Source: an uncultured Dongia sp. (GTDB taxonomy: Bacteria > Pseudomonadota > Alphaproteobacteria > Dongiales > Dongiaceae). From it: a stretch of DNA of 64,000 nt. The stretch covers positions 186,001 through 250,000 of the forward strand of contig NZ_CAKZGO010000006.1 of NCBI RefSeq assembly GCF_936916975.1, in the 5' to 3' direction. The notes under the pieces are model-generated. The model had not been told where the DNA came from. It worked only from the letters and a program-made list of their open reading frames with translations, and did not search any database. Every line of letters begins with the position of its first letter. The first letter of the stretch is position 1. This document shows positions 7,961 through 16,155 of the stretch, piece after piece. The position numbers and the translations under genes were made by a program.

Positions 7961-9643
7961 CTAAACCATCTGCAGCCGGAGCCATCCCAGCAGCGGCAGC
8001 AGCGAGATCAGCACGAAAAAACCGATCATCGTTGCTTCGCCGAGGGTAACGCCATCGGCCGTCGGCACGACGGTCCAGCTCGCTGCTGCAGGCGCGGGAA
8101 GCGTGAAACGAGTCGCGTGCGAATTGCCGCGCCAATCCATCACACTAAGATTGAGCTGGCACGTTGGCGGACGGTCGACGCAGGATTGCGGAATCTGCAC
8201 GAAGATGCGGTCGACGACTCTCTTCGCTGGCCGGGGGTTGGCCGGCATCGGCTCATTGCCCACCCAGAAGAACGCATTTGAAAAGGTCGGCTGCCCTGGA
8301 CCGTCGAAGATGAGGCTCGCGTTGCCCTCCTCAGGCAGTTCGTCGGCGGCCTCCGACAGCAGGATGGAGAAGCGCCAAGGCCCCAACTCAGTCCCCGCCG
8401 CGGGAGCCGCGGCTAGGGCGCGCTGGGCCGTGGACAGTGTGTGGCCGCCATAAAGACACGTGCCTAAGATGCCGGCACACAAAACGACCAGTGTGGGGGC
8501 AACGGCAAGTGCAGCGACATGGCGGCGTCTCCGCAACACACCCTTCTGGCGCAGCCGCAGCCATGTTCCATAAAGCCCGGCCAGAATTCCGCTGCAGATC
8601 AGCAGGCCGGCCAGCAGCCAGATGATCTGGCTCGTCACTCCGGCGAAGGTGCCGAAATGAAGTGGATCGGCGGTGTCGATCCAGCGCGGCCACGCCCCCA
8701 GATCCGCGACACGTCTGATGTCGAGGATGGCGCCGGAATAGGGATCCATCTCGACCCGGTCAGCGTGGTCGCGCACGATCCAGGCACCGGCATGGCCGCT
8801 GAAGGTGAGGGGATGGCCAGGCTGTGCCGGCAAAGCCACCTGCGTGATGACAAGGTCCGGATAGGCTGCCCGCGCCAGTTCTGCGGCATGGTCGAGGTCC
8901 AGCGGTGCGATGCTCAGCGGAAGTCGTCGCTGCACCGCTGCTTCCAGTCGGATGGGCCGCGCCTCCTCAATGACAACGCCGGTGTCCGTCAGGATCTGCT
9001 CGGTCCAATACCAGATCCCCGTGAGGCTGAGCAGGATGCCGATCAGCAGCGCCCATACGCCGGTCAGGCGATGCAGGTCTGACCAGAACAGGCGCGGGCT
9101 GCGGCCGATCCGCAAAGTCAGAAAGGCACGCCACCATCGTTTGATCGACAAGAGCCCGGTGATCACAGCGCCGAGCAGCAGGATGGCGCAAGTGCCGACG
9201 ATCAGCGTGCCGTGAAAGCCGAAATCTGATCGCACAATGTAGAATTGCTTGTGGAAGATCCGGAAGAAGCTGACCAGATTGAAGCCACTCTTGAGCCCCT
9301 GCACGTCGCCGCTATAGGGGTTGATCAGCACGGTTCGGTAATCCGACGGCCCATAGGATATCAGCGCCCTGGCCACCGAATGATCGTCACCGGCCGCTGA
9401 CAGATAAAGCGGCAGCGCCTGTGGATAGGCAGTCGAAACCACCTCCTTCATCTGCTGCCACGAGATGGGCGTGCGATCCTCGGCCGGTGCAGCAACTTGC
9501 AGCGCCGGATCGGCGAGCCAGTTCAGTTCCGAACTGAACACCGACATGGTTCCCGAAAAGCAGATGATGAACAGCAGATAACCGAGATTGAGACCAATCC
9601 AGGCGTGGATGCGGAACAGGATCTTGCGGCGCGCCTCCGCCAT
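7961..9643 (-). CDS. PepSY-associated membrane protein, probable ferric-siderophore reductase
   Basis: A 560-residue inner-membrane protein of the PepSY-TM family. The first helix follows RIHAWIGLNLGYLLFIICF at about residues 11-29, then a periplasmic PepSY segment, helices near 143-165 and 190-215, a second PepSY-like segment, and two or more helices near 340-400. The conserved His residues within helices (RIHAW, FHKQF, DLHRLTG) are the type that bind haem in FoxB/PiuB-like reductases. It lies 18 bases downstream of the siderophore receptor on the same strand. This supports a role in releasing iron from an imported ferric-siderophore. The reductase role is inferred from family and context. 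Confidence 0.8.
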   Translation of the reverse strand: MAEARRKILFRIHAWIGLNLGYLLFIICFSGTMSVFSSELNWLADPALQVAAPAEDRTPISWQQMKEVVSTAYPQALPLYLSAAGDDHSVARALISYGPSDYRTVLINPYSGDVQGLKSGFNLVSFFRIFHKQFYIVRSDFGFHGTLIVGTCAILLLGAVITGLLSIKRWWRAFLTLRIGRSPRLFWSDLHRLTGVWALLIGILLSLTGIWYWTEQILTDTGVVIEEARPIRLEAAVQRRLPLSIAPLDLDHAAELARAAYPDLVITQVALPAQPGHPLTFSGHAGAWIVRDHADRVEMDPYSGAILDIRRVADLGAWPRWIDTADPLHFGTFAGVTSQIIWLLAGLLICSGILAGLYGTWLRLRQKGVLRRRRHVAALAVAPTLVVLCAGILGTCLYGGHTLSTAQRALAAAPAAGTELGPWRFSILLSEAADELPEEGNASLIFDGPGQPTFSNAFFWVGNEPMPANPRPAKRVVDRIFVQIPQSCVDRPPTCQLNLSVMDWRGNSHATRFTLPAPAAASWTVVPTADGVTLGEATMIGFFVLISLLPLLGWLRLQMV

Positions 9644-9661
9644 GCAGGCAACCTTATGACG

Positions 9662-12082
9662 TCAGAATTTGAGCGAAGCGGATCCCAGCACCGTAAAGGG
9701 TGCTCCCGGATGCGCGATGGATTGATCGCTGGCGCGGACAATGTAGTTTTCGTTGAAAAGATTATAGGCGTTGAAGCCGACCTTCAGGGCCTGCCACTCG
9801 TACCAGACGGCGGCATCGACAACGACATAGGGGTCTAGCTTCAAGTCGGTGTTGAACTGAGCGGTGCTTTCGCCCACATAGCGGATACCGGCACCCAATC
9901 CCAAACCTTCGAGCGACGTGTCTTCGGCAAATTCGTAGTTCAGCCACAGGCGGGCCTTGTGCCTGGGCACGCCACCCATCGGGTCGCCGATCATCGTCGG
10001 GTCGCTTGGGTTTTCCAGTACTTCTGTCTCGGTGTAGCTGTAATTGGCGATGATCTGCAATTCGTCCGTGATCGCACCGCTGACATCGAGCTCCACGCCG
10101 CGGCTTCGCTGTTTGATGCCGGGCAGAGAGGCGATCTGCCCGGTCGCATTGAACAGTGCGAGATCGGTAACGGCGACATTGGTCTTCTCGATCTGGAACA
10201 CAGAAACCGTCGCCAGCAGCCGGTCATCGAGGAATGAACCCTTCAAGCCGGTTTCATACTGCAACCCTTCCTCAGGATCGAGTGGCACCCCGTTGGCATC
10301 CAGGGTTCCCGGATTCTGTGGGTCAAAAGACTGGCTGACGCTCACATAGGCCGAGTACTGATCGGCAAACTCGTAGAGCAAACCGGCGCGACCCGAAAAG
10401 GCGTCGTCGTTCACGTTGGGTGACGAGACCCCATCCACCTCGTTTTCGGTGTGGACCAGATCGTAGCGCCCACCCAGCAGCAATTTAAGCTGACCGTCCT
10501 CGAGCAACGAGATCTGGTCCTGCAGATAGAATCCGGCGCGGCGGCTTTTGCCGAGCGTCACCGATTTCGGCTGGTTGTCAGGTGGCGAGAAATCGACATC
10601 CGCGTCATCCGAAATAGCGACTGAGGGAATATTCTGGCGGAACCGCCGGAAATCGGAATCCTGTGCCAACAGTTCTGCGCCGAGTAGAACCGAATGATCC
10701 ATGAAGCCGGTCGCGAACTTTGCCGTGCCATCCAGCACAAACTGGAATTCATCGTCCTGCCGTTCTTCGTTCTGATAACGAAGCAGCAGTGTTTCGGCAC
10801 CTGGCACGCCGCCGACACCGCGCGGACGCAAGGCCTCGTTATCGGCTTCGGCGCGATGGAACTGGAACTGATTGCGCAGGCTGAAAACATCGTTGAACTC
10901 ATGCGTCAGCTGATAGCTGGCGACATAATCATGAATGTTCCTGCCATCCAGATCCGGATCGCCAAAGAACGTATCGCGCGAGACCAGCGCACTGCCGTTG
11001 CTGTCGAGCGGAATACCGGTGTCATAGGGCTGCTTTTCCTGCAGGAAGGAGAAATCCAGCAGCAATTCGGTCCGCTCAGTGGGCGCCCACAGGAAGCTGG
11101 GCGCGACCGCGACACGCTCAAGATCGATGTCATCGCGGAAGGAATCGCTGTTGGTATAGGCGAGGTTGAGGCGGTAGAGCAGCGAGTCATCTTCTACCAG
11201 CGGCCCGGTCACATCCGCCGCCGTCCGATAAGTATCCTCGCTGCCGGCCTGCTGCGTCAGGCTATAGGCGGCCTCGGCCTGCGGCTTCTTGGTGACATAG
11301 TTGATGATACCGCCTGGCTCCAGCGAGCCATACAGAATGGAGGCTGGGCCTTTCAGCACTTCGACGCGCTCGACGTTTACCAGATCGACGGACCCCACCT
11401 GGGTGGAACGTAGGCCGTTGCGCAGCAATGTCGGCGATTCAAACCCGCGAATGACCGGCAGCACCTCGCTTTGCGCGTTGAGCGTGTTGCCGGATTGCTG
11501 AACGCCACTCACATTCTCATAAACGTCCTTGAGATTGAGCGCACCCTGGTCCTCGATGACATCTCGCGGCACCACCTGCACGGATCCCGGCACCTCCATG
11601 ATCGGTGTGTCCGTCTTGGTCGCCGTGGATGCCTGACCGGCCTTGTACCCTTCGACCGGGCCATAGGCGCTTTCGGCCTGATAGCTATCCTCGACCGTGA
11701 GCGGCGTGAGCGTGGTTCCATCTGCGGGCGCCACGATCAGGGTGACGGTCGTCGCGTTGGTGAACTGGAAGGTGAAGCCGGAACCCGCCAGCAGGCGCTG
11801 CAAGGCCGCTTCTGCCGTCATGCTGCCCTGGAGCGGCGCGGTCTTGGTGCCGGCCGGCAGCTCGGCCGTATAGATCAGGCGCAAACCCGTCACCGTGCCA
11901 AGATCGGCCAGGGCCTGGTCGAGGCTCTTTGCGGGAATATCGAAAGTGAATGTCGCAGCCTGTGCAGCTTGAATCGCAGGTGCCGTGTCGGCAAAGGCCG
12001 GCGCCACGTTCCAGGTGAGCATAGCTGTTGCAGCCAACCAGATATGGCGCCGCTGCCGCCGAAGCGGCGTCATGAATTCCAT
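9662..12082 (-). CDS. TonB-dependent siderophore receptor with STN signalling domain
   Basis: An 806-residue outer-membrane transducer. After the signal peptide (cleavage near APAFA) comes an STN domain (about residues 40-100; FDIPAKSLDQALADLG), which contacts FecR in the periplasm. Then follow a plug domain (VEVLKGPASILYGSLEPGG) and a 22-strand barrel ending in SASLKF. The signalling domain together with upstream fecI and fecR makes this a FecA/FpvA-type transducer. The start at 12082 has GGGGA seven bases upstream; an earlier in-frame ATG at 12157 lacks a signal. The ligand cannot be told; the PepSY protein suggests a ferric-siderophore rather than citrate. Confidence 0.93.
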   Translation of the reverse strand: MEFMTPLRRQRRHIWLAATAMLTWNVAPAFADTAPAIQAAQAATFTFDIPAKSLDQALADLGTVTGLRLIYTAELPAGTKTAPLQGSMTAEAALQRLLAGSGFTFQFTNATTVTLIVAPADGTTLTPLTVEDSYQAESAYGPVEGYKAGQASTATKTDTPIMEVPGSVQVVPRDVIEDQGALNLKDVYENVSGVQQSGNTLNAQSEVLPVIRGFESPTLLRNGLRSTQVGSVDLVNVERVEVLKGPASILYGSLEPGGIINYVTKKPQAEAAYSLTQQAGSEDTYRTAADVTGPLVEDDSLLYRLNLAYTNSDSFRDDIDLERVAVAPSFLWAPTERTELLLDFSFLQEKQPYDTGIPLDSNGSALVSRDTFFGDPDLDGRNIHDYVASYQLTHEFNDVFSLRNQFQFHRAEADNEALRPRGVGGVPGAETLLLRYQNEERQDDEFQFVLDGTAKFATGFMDHSVLLGAELLAQDSDFRRFRQNIPSVAISDDADVDFSPPDNQPKSVTLGKSRRAGFYLQDQISLLEDGQLKLLLGGRYDLVHTENEVDGVSSPNVNDDAFSGRAGLLYEFADQYSAYVSVSQSFDPQNPGTLDANGVPLDPEEGLQYETGLKGSFLDDRLLATVSVFQIEKTNVAVTDLALFNATGQIASLPGIKQRSRGVELDVSGAITDELQIIANYSYTETEVLENPSDPTMIGDPMGGVPRHKARLWLNYEFAEDTSLEGLGLGAGIRYVGESTAQFNTDLKLDPYVVVDAAVWYEWQALKVGFNAYNLFNENYIVRASDQSIAHPGAPFTVLGSASLKF

Positions 12083-12229
12083 CGTCGCATCCCCATTCGT
12101 CAGTCGATTCCGCTCAACGGAAAGCGGCTGGCTGATGAATGGCTGCGCTGTCCCCAACCTGTAAGACGACTGAACTTTGAAAACCCATCGATCTTATTTG
12201 GATCGGTCGATTTTTTTGAACGACCGCTT

Positions 12230-13321
12230 CTAATACAGAATCGTGAGCCAGGGCGTCACATCCAGGCGCTGGAGCGCCAGCGTGTCGACGATGGCGTCGA
12301 GCGTACCGCTGGTATCGGTCGTGGGAAACGTGCCGGAAATGCGCACGTCGCGGAGTTCCGGCCGCCAGATGACGATGCGCGCATCGGCATAATGGGCAAG
12401 TTCCTCCACCACCGCGGCCAGCGTTTCGCGCTTGAAGATCAGGCGGTCCTGCCGCCAGGCAAGAGTCCGGTCGAGATCGGCGGGCATGACCGCCGACAGC
12501 ACCGTGTCCCCGTTCGGCCCGGTCTCGACACTGGCCTGGGTGCCGACCGTCAGCGTCGCCCAGGTATCACCCCCAGTATCATCCCCAGTATCATCCCTGG
12601 TATCACGCCCGGTCGTACCCACCGCGACCCGCCCGGTGGCGACCGTCACGGTGACACGAGCATCATCACGCCGGACATCGAAGCTTGTGCCGACGACACG
12701 CGCCCAGCCGGCACCCGCATCGACCAGGAAAGGTGTGGCAAGGCCCGGCCGCACCTCGAAGAATGCCTCGCCCCGCCGCAGCATGACCTGCCGCTGTGTC
12801 GCGTCGAAGGAGATGTCGATGGCGCTATTACCGGCGAGTTCCACGATCGAGCCATCAGGCAAGGCGATCGCACGCCGCTCACCGGGTCCGGTACTGGCAT
12901 CGGCCATCATGTTCTGGGCGACACCGCCGAGGGACGGCAGGGCCAGCCAGCAGGCGAGGGTGACGAGAACGGCCGCCATCGCGGCGGCCAAACCATATCC
13001 CGGCCGCAGCCACCAACTCGCACGGGGCACGGATGAAGGCCGGCCCTTGGCGATCAGGGCGGCGTAACGCGGGGCCTCAGCCGCGGCAAGAACCGCGGCA
13101 GGTGCAGCCAACTGACCCCAGAGCCTGCTCACCTCGTCGAAAGCCACCTGATGGTTGGGATCGGCGACACACCATTCAGCAAAGGCGGCCCGCTCGCTGG
13201 CATGGGCGCCGAGCTGGTCGAGGCGCACGAACCAGGCCGCTGCCGCCCGCCGATCGGCATCGGTCGGCTGCTGGATTGCCGAGATCGGCCCCATCAATGG
13301 CCCTGTCACTGGCTCGCTCAC
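12230..13321 (-). CDS. fecR: FecR-family anti-sigma/sigma-regulator protein
   Basis: A 363-residue membrane-anchored regulator. The cytoplasmic N-terminus (about 1-85) carries the DUF4880-like sigma-binding part with AAAWFVRLDQ and HQVAFDEVSRLW. A single transmembrane helix lies near 115-135, followed by the periplasmic FecR domain (LPDGSIVELAGNSAI, FFEVRPG, VVGTSFDVR). It relays the loaded-receptor signal to the sigma factor. GTG at 13321 is chosen because GGAG lies seven bases upstream; an in-frame ATG at 13345 has no signal. An Asp/Thr/Gly-rich insertion encoded by a 12-base tandem repeat interrupts the periplasmic domain. Gene order sigma-fecR-receptor is canonical. Confidence 0.9.
   Translation of the reverse strand: MSEPVTGPLMGPISAIQQPTDADRRAAAAWFVRLDQLGAHASERAAFAEWCVADPNHQVAFDEVSRLWGQLAAPAAVLAAAEAPRYAALIAKGRPSSVPRASWWLRPGYGLAAAMAAVLVTLACWLALPSLGGVAQNMMADASTGPGERRAIALPDGSIVELAGNSAIDISFDATQRQVMLRRGEAFFEVRPGLATPFLVDAGAGWARVVGTSFDVRRDDARVTVTVATGRVAVGTTGRDTRDDTGDDTGGDTWATLTVGTQASVETGPNGDTVLSAVMPADLDRTLAWRQDRLIFKRETLAAVVEELAHYADARIVIWRPELRDVRISGTFPTTDTSGTLDAIVDTLALQRLDVTPWLTILY
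12561..12608. repeat. Four 12-base tandem units inside fecR
   Basis: Four units of consensus CCAGTATCATCC lie head to tail; the middle two are identical. They encode a DTxD/DDTG repeat within the periplasmic domain. Confidence 0.8.
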
Positions 13322-13385
13322 GCGCTTTCTCCGGTCTGCACCCATTTATGAGACGCTTGGCGCGCCGGAATCCACATGCCGCAGA

Positions 13386-13910
13386 TCATGAAGCGCCACC
13401 GGATTCGTCGTTTGCCGACATCAGCGGTGCGCAGGCATGAAGGCCGCGGACCAGATGTTTTTCGACCGTGCTCACCGAAATGCCCAGGGCCTGCGCGATC
13501 TCGGCATAGGACAGGCCATTGACCCGGCGCAGGAGGACGACATCGCGGGTGCGGGCCGGCAGCGAGGCCAGGATGGCGTCCAGCGCCCGCAGCGTATCGC
13601 GCGCCTCGGCAATGTCGGCGGGGGAGGGCGATTGCGTCTGGACCTGCTCCGGCGCGAGGCCGGAGAGGGCGGCCGTGCGTCGTTGCCGCGATCGGGTGCT
13701 ATCGATCGTGGCATTGCGCGCGATGGCATAGAGCATCCGCGTATCCTGTTCGAGCGAGCCGGAACTGCCGGCGGCAAACAGCCGCGCGAAGGATTCCTGG
13801 ACCAGATCCTGGGCATGTTCGCGCTGCCCCGAGCGGCGCGCGACCAGCGTCTCCAGCCGCGCCCTATGCGCCATGAACAGCGCCGTCACCCTGTCCCGCC
13901 AGGTGTTCAA
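13386..13910 (-). CDS. fecI: FecI-type ECF sigma factor
   Basis: A 174-residue extracytoplasmic-function sigma factor that activates transcription of the adjacent receptor gene. Region 2 is seen in LVQESFARLFAAG and ARNATIDSTRSRQRR, and region 4 in RRVNGLSYAEIAQALGISVS. I choose the TTG at 13910: AGGA lies six bases upstream, the length is typical of FecI (about 170), and the Fur-like palindrome at 13956-13972 then falls in the promoter region. The frame stays open to 14096, which would give an unlikely 236-residue form with the operator inside the gene. Confidence 0.88.
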   Translation of the reverse strand: MNTWRDRVTALFMAHRARLETLVARRSGQREHAQDLVQESFARLFAAGSSGSLEQDTRMLYAIARNATIDSTRSRQRRTAALSGLAPEQVQTQSPSPADIAEARDTLRALDAILASLPARTRDVVLLRRVNGLSYAEIAQALGISVSTVEKHLVRGLHACAPLMSANDESGGAS

Positions 13911-13955
13911 GACCGATCCTATCGAAGGCTCATCACCGGAAGGCTGATAAGTTAA

Positions 13956-13972
13956 TTGCGAACCGTTCGCAA
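13956..13972. promoter_or_regulatory. Fur-like palindrome upstream of fecI
   Basis: TTGCGAACCGTTCGCAA is a near-perfect 17-base palindrome lying 46 bases before the proposed fecI start. Its form fits the TGCGAA-TTCGCA style iron operators of some alphaproteobacteria. Iron-dependent repression of the sigma gene would be the expected logic. Confidence 0.5.
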
Positions 13973-14147
13973 CCATCAAATGAATCGGTGGAGGCCGGCT
14001 CGGCCGGTCGCTGCGGAATCCAGCGAGGTGTGCCTGCCGGGCACCAAATATCCTTGCGGGACAAAGGTCTATATGAACCCTTGATCGCCCCGCCACGATC
14101 CTTTAAGAGTTCCGCCGCCGCGACCGCCACAAATCGCCGGCCTCTGC

Positions 14148-14223
14148 GTCCCCATCGTCTAGTGGCCTAGGACACCAGCCTCTCACGTTGGTAACACGGG
14201 TTCAAATCCCGTTGGGGACGCCA
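14148..14223 (+). tRNA. tRNA-Glu (anticodon CTC)
   Basis: A full 76-base cloverleaf. The acceptor stem GTCCCCA pairs with TGGGGAC. The anticodon stem CCAGC/GTTGG closes the loop CTCTCAC, whose central triplet CTC reads GAG codons. The T arm has GGGTTCAAATCCC, and CCA is encoded at the end. Its last 20 bases are the integration target that is repeated at 15542 and, in part, at 33641. Confidence 0.96.
14204..14223 (+). repeat. att-like repeat, copy 1 (tRNA 3' end)
   Basis: AAATCCCGTTGGGGACGCCA forms the T-arm and acceptor end of tRNA-Glu. It is identical to 15542-15561, and its last 18 bases match 33641-33658. Confidence 0.85.
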
Positions 14224-14268
14224 CTCTTCTCAGCCCCAGAATTCGCGGAGCCGATTTATAGCTGCGGA

Positions 14269-14664
14269 CTAAGGTTGTCTTGGCTTGTATTGGTAATCTC
14301 TAATCTCCATTCCAGTAAAAATCACTGGCACCGAGAATTTTAGTCGATTGGCTATGCTTGATGTTTTAGTTCGTTCAGTTCCTAGGCCGGCCCCCAAGTT
14401 GAACATTTTTAGCCCTGCGCTTGCGGTACCCGTATTCCCTGACTCATTGGTGACCAAGATATCAAACTCTATCTCCCGCTCGACATCCTTCCAGTTGAAT
14501 CCCGATGGATCAATTGGAACTGGATTGATAGCGGCTTGGGATTGACCTGTCGTGCGAAGCTTTGTGATTTCTATCTGCGCATTTGAAACAGCTTTGCAAA
14601 TATCGAGTAGCGCCTGTTCAACAAACCAACTTAGCGTCATTTCGTCAGGCTGTTGGTCGGTCAT
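14269..14664 (-). CDS. Trypco2-like protein, putative conflict-system component
   Basis: A 131-residue protein. An N-terminal helix (about 10-40, LSWFVEQALLDICKAVSNAQ) is followed by a beta-rich part with VEREIEFDILVT, then a Gly/Ala-rich stretch with AGLKMFNLGAGLG, and a final strand RLKFSVPVIF. This pattern matches trypco2 domains as I remember them, which occur in predicted bacterial conflict and apoptosis-like systems. The ATG at 14664 follows GGTGG; an upstream extension to 14982 looks non-coding. The gene lies between two tRNA-derived repeats, opposite a membrane-protein gene. GC is lower than in the flanking chromosome. The domain call needs a profile search. Confidence 0.6.
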   Translation of the reverse strand: MTDQQPDEMTLSWFVEQALLDICKAVSNAQIEITKLRTTGQSQAAINPVPIDPSGFNWKDVEREIEFDILVTNESGNTGTASAGLKMFNLGAGLGTERTKTSSIANRLKFSVPVIFTGMEIRDYQYKPRQP

Positions 14665-14953
14665 ATGCCACCAATAATTGTTCGCGAAATTAGCCCCGCT
14701 CTGGTGTCGACAATGCACCAGGCGATAAAGCCCAGTCATGTAGCATCGGACAAATCCATCTATATTCTCTATGATTGAATACAGCAATATATTACACTCA
14801 TAAATATACAACGCCCAACCAGCTCTGCAGCTGGGCGGCAAGTGCGGTCGCCGCCTCAAGCGGGTATGATTGCTTGGATCGCGGATCACCTGCCGAATTC
14901 GTGCTGCATTTGTATTTAAGTGGTTGGCCAATTGCAGCTGCAGGGGAAAGGCC

Positions 14954-15487
14954 ATGACAGGTTCGCGGCGCGACGATCTCAAGGCAGAGTACGCACTTCT
15001 GCAGAATCAATATGAAGCCTTCGATGCGCGAGCCCTGACGATCAAATCTTGGGCAACACCCTTGCTCGCAGGTGGCGTCGGCGTCGGCTACAAGGAGGAT
15101 TCGATCATTCTAATTCTCGCGGCAATTCTTGCGGCATTTTGCCTATGGGTTCTGGAAGGCATCTGGAAGTGCTTTCAATATTGCTATATCGACCGAATCA
15201 CGCTGATTGAGTCGTGGTTCGAGAAAGAAAATGCTTCTGACATTCCGCCTTTTCAGATTTTTGCCGCATGGTTGGCAAGTTGGTACGCTAGATATAAGTA
15301 CCTGCCGTCTATATGGCAAAGAATGAAGGCACCTTTTGTCTACATTCCGTATGCACCGATAATATTCTTCGGTGTTGTTGCCCTGATGCTCCAAGTAAGT
15401 TCTTCCGTATATGCTGGAAATCACGGCAAGTGCACAAATCCAAGCGGCGCGGCCGGGCCCAAATGTTGTCCATGCCCGACTTCTTGA
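14954..15487 (+). CDS. Membrane protein of unknown function in a tRNA-flanked segment
   Basis: A 177-residue protein. It starts with an amphipathic segment (DDLKAEYALLQNQYEAFDAR), then two close helices around residues 30-70 (WATPLLAGGVGVGY; IILILAAILAAFCLWVL). A cytoplasmic stretch with WKCFQYCYIDR follows, then a final helix near 132-152 and a Cys-rich tail (KCTN...KCCPCP). A good ribosome binding site (GGGGAAAGG) precedes the ATG. I recall similar membrane proteins as frequent companions of defence genes but know no assigned function. The trypco2-like gene lies next to it on the opposite strand, about 290 bases from its start. The two may form one unit under a shared promoter region. Confidence 0.65.
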   Translation: MTGSRRDDLKAEYALLQNQYEAFDARALTIKSWATPLLAGGVGVGYKEDSIILILAAILAAFCLWVLEGIWKCFQYCYIDRITLIESWFEKENASDIPPFQIFAAWLASWYARYKYLPSIWQRMKAPFVYIPYAPIIFFGVVALMLQVSSSVYAGNHGKCTNPSGAAGPKCCPCPTS

Positions 15488-15541
15488 GTTCGCGCAGGAT
15501 CTAAGGCGGAATGATATCGTCAACAAACCCTGACAACGCCT

Positions 15542-15561
15542 AAATCCCGTTGGGGACGCCA
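15542..15561 (+). repeat. att-like repeat, copy 2
   Basis: This is an exact copy of the last 20 bases of tRNA-Glu. From its third base it also shares 23 bases with the third copy (through GCCATCATT). Confidence 0.85.
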
Positions 15562-16023
15562 TCATTCTCTGCCGTCATCGTTTCTAGGTCGTCTTCAGTC
15601 TGTCTAGCAGATCGGTTGCTTCTGCTTCGGTGAGAAGAGGCACTCCCGGAGCACTGAGTCCAAGCGGTGCGGCAGCTGGTCAGTGCGAGATGCGCTCTCC
15701 ATTTTTTCTTCTTCGCTTCAGTACTGGCTCCACCATTTTTCTGCAGTCCGGTTATGTCCTTCATCAGCCCTCCGCTGAGCAGGGCCGCCGCCGCCCGCAC
15801 TTGATCATCGTCGGGACCGGGGCTGCGAAGCACACTCTTTACAACAATCCAACTGCCCGGAGCCTTGCGAGGTTGTGGTCGCCGATCTATCGACCGCATC
15901 GCAAGCTGGCGTCACATCTGCTCATCCGCCGGCTACCGATAACGACGCTCAGCCGACGGGCCCGGCTCAAAGGTGCGGCGATAGTTTTCTGGTCGCTTAA
16001 AATTTTCTAAACTAAAAGTTGTA

Positions 16024-16056
16024 CAAGCTGCATACAGCTTGCACGTGACATTTTTT
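16024..16056 (+). terminator. Hairpin followed by T-run
   Basis: CAAGCTG and CAGCTTG pair around CATA. TTTTTT follows ten bases later. It could be a terminator or part of the leader of the secretion operon. Confidence 0.35.
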
Positions 16057-16155
16057 AGAACGGTCGCCTCATGATGGAGAACTGGCTTGCGACATTTAGG
16101 TCTTCAGACATATCTTGCCACGGAGTGCTGACGAAGGGGTTCGTCCAGTACGGCG

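Larger units (their letters stand above)
15488..16155. other. Intergenic stretch with att copy and gene remnants
   Basis: No intact gene can be supported here. It holds the second att-like repeat (15542-15561), a short hairpin near 16024, and a degenerate minus-strand coding stretch. One frame there (about 15580-15660 minus) ends in a natural-looking helix LLTEAEATDLLDRLKTT before a stop, while the frame upstream of it is different. This would fit a frameshifted remnant, but the assignment is weak. Confidence 0.35.

Noticed and set aside
12204-12226. Possible terminator after fecR (CGGTCG...CGACCG)
   Set aside because: The stem is only six bases with a large loop, and the T-run lies inside the loop. 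Too weak to list.
15540-15899. Minus-strand open frame of 119 codons across the second att-like repeat
   Set aside because: It runs through the tRNA-derived repeat, has no ribosome binding site and has odd composition. At best it contains a broken remnant, noted under the intergenic entry.
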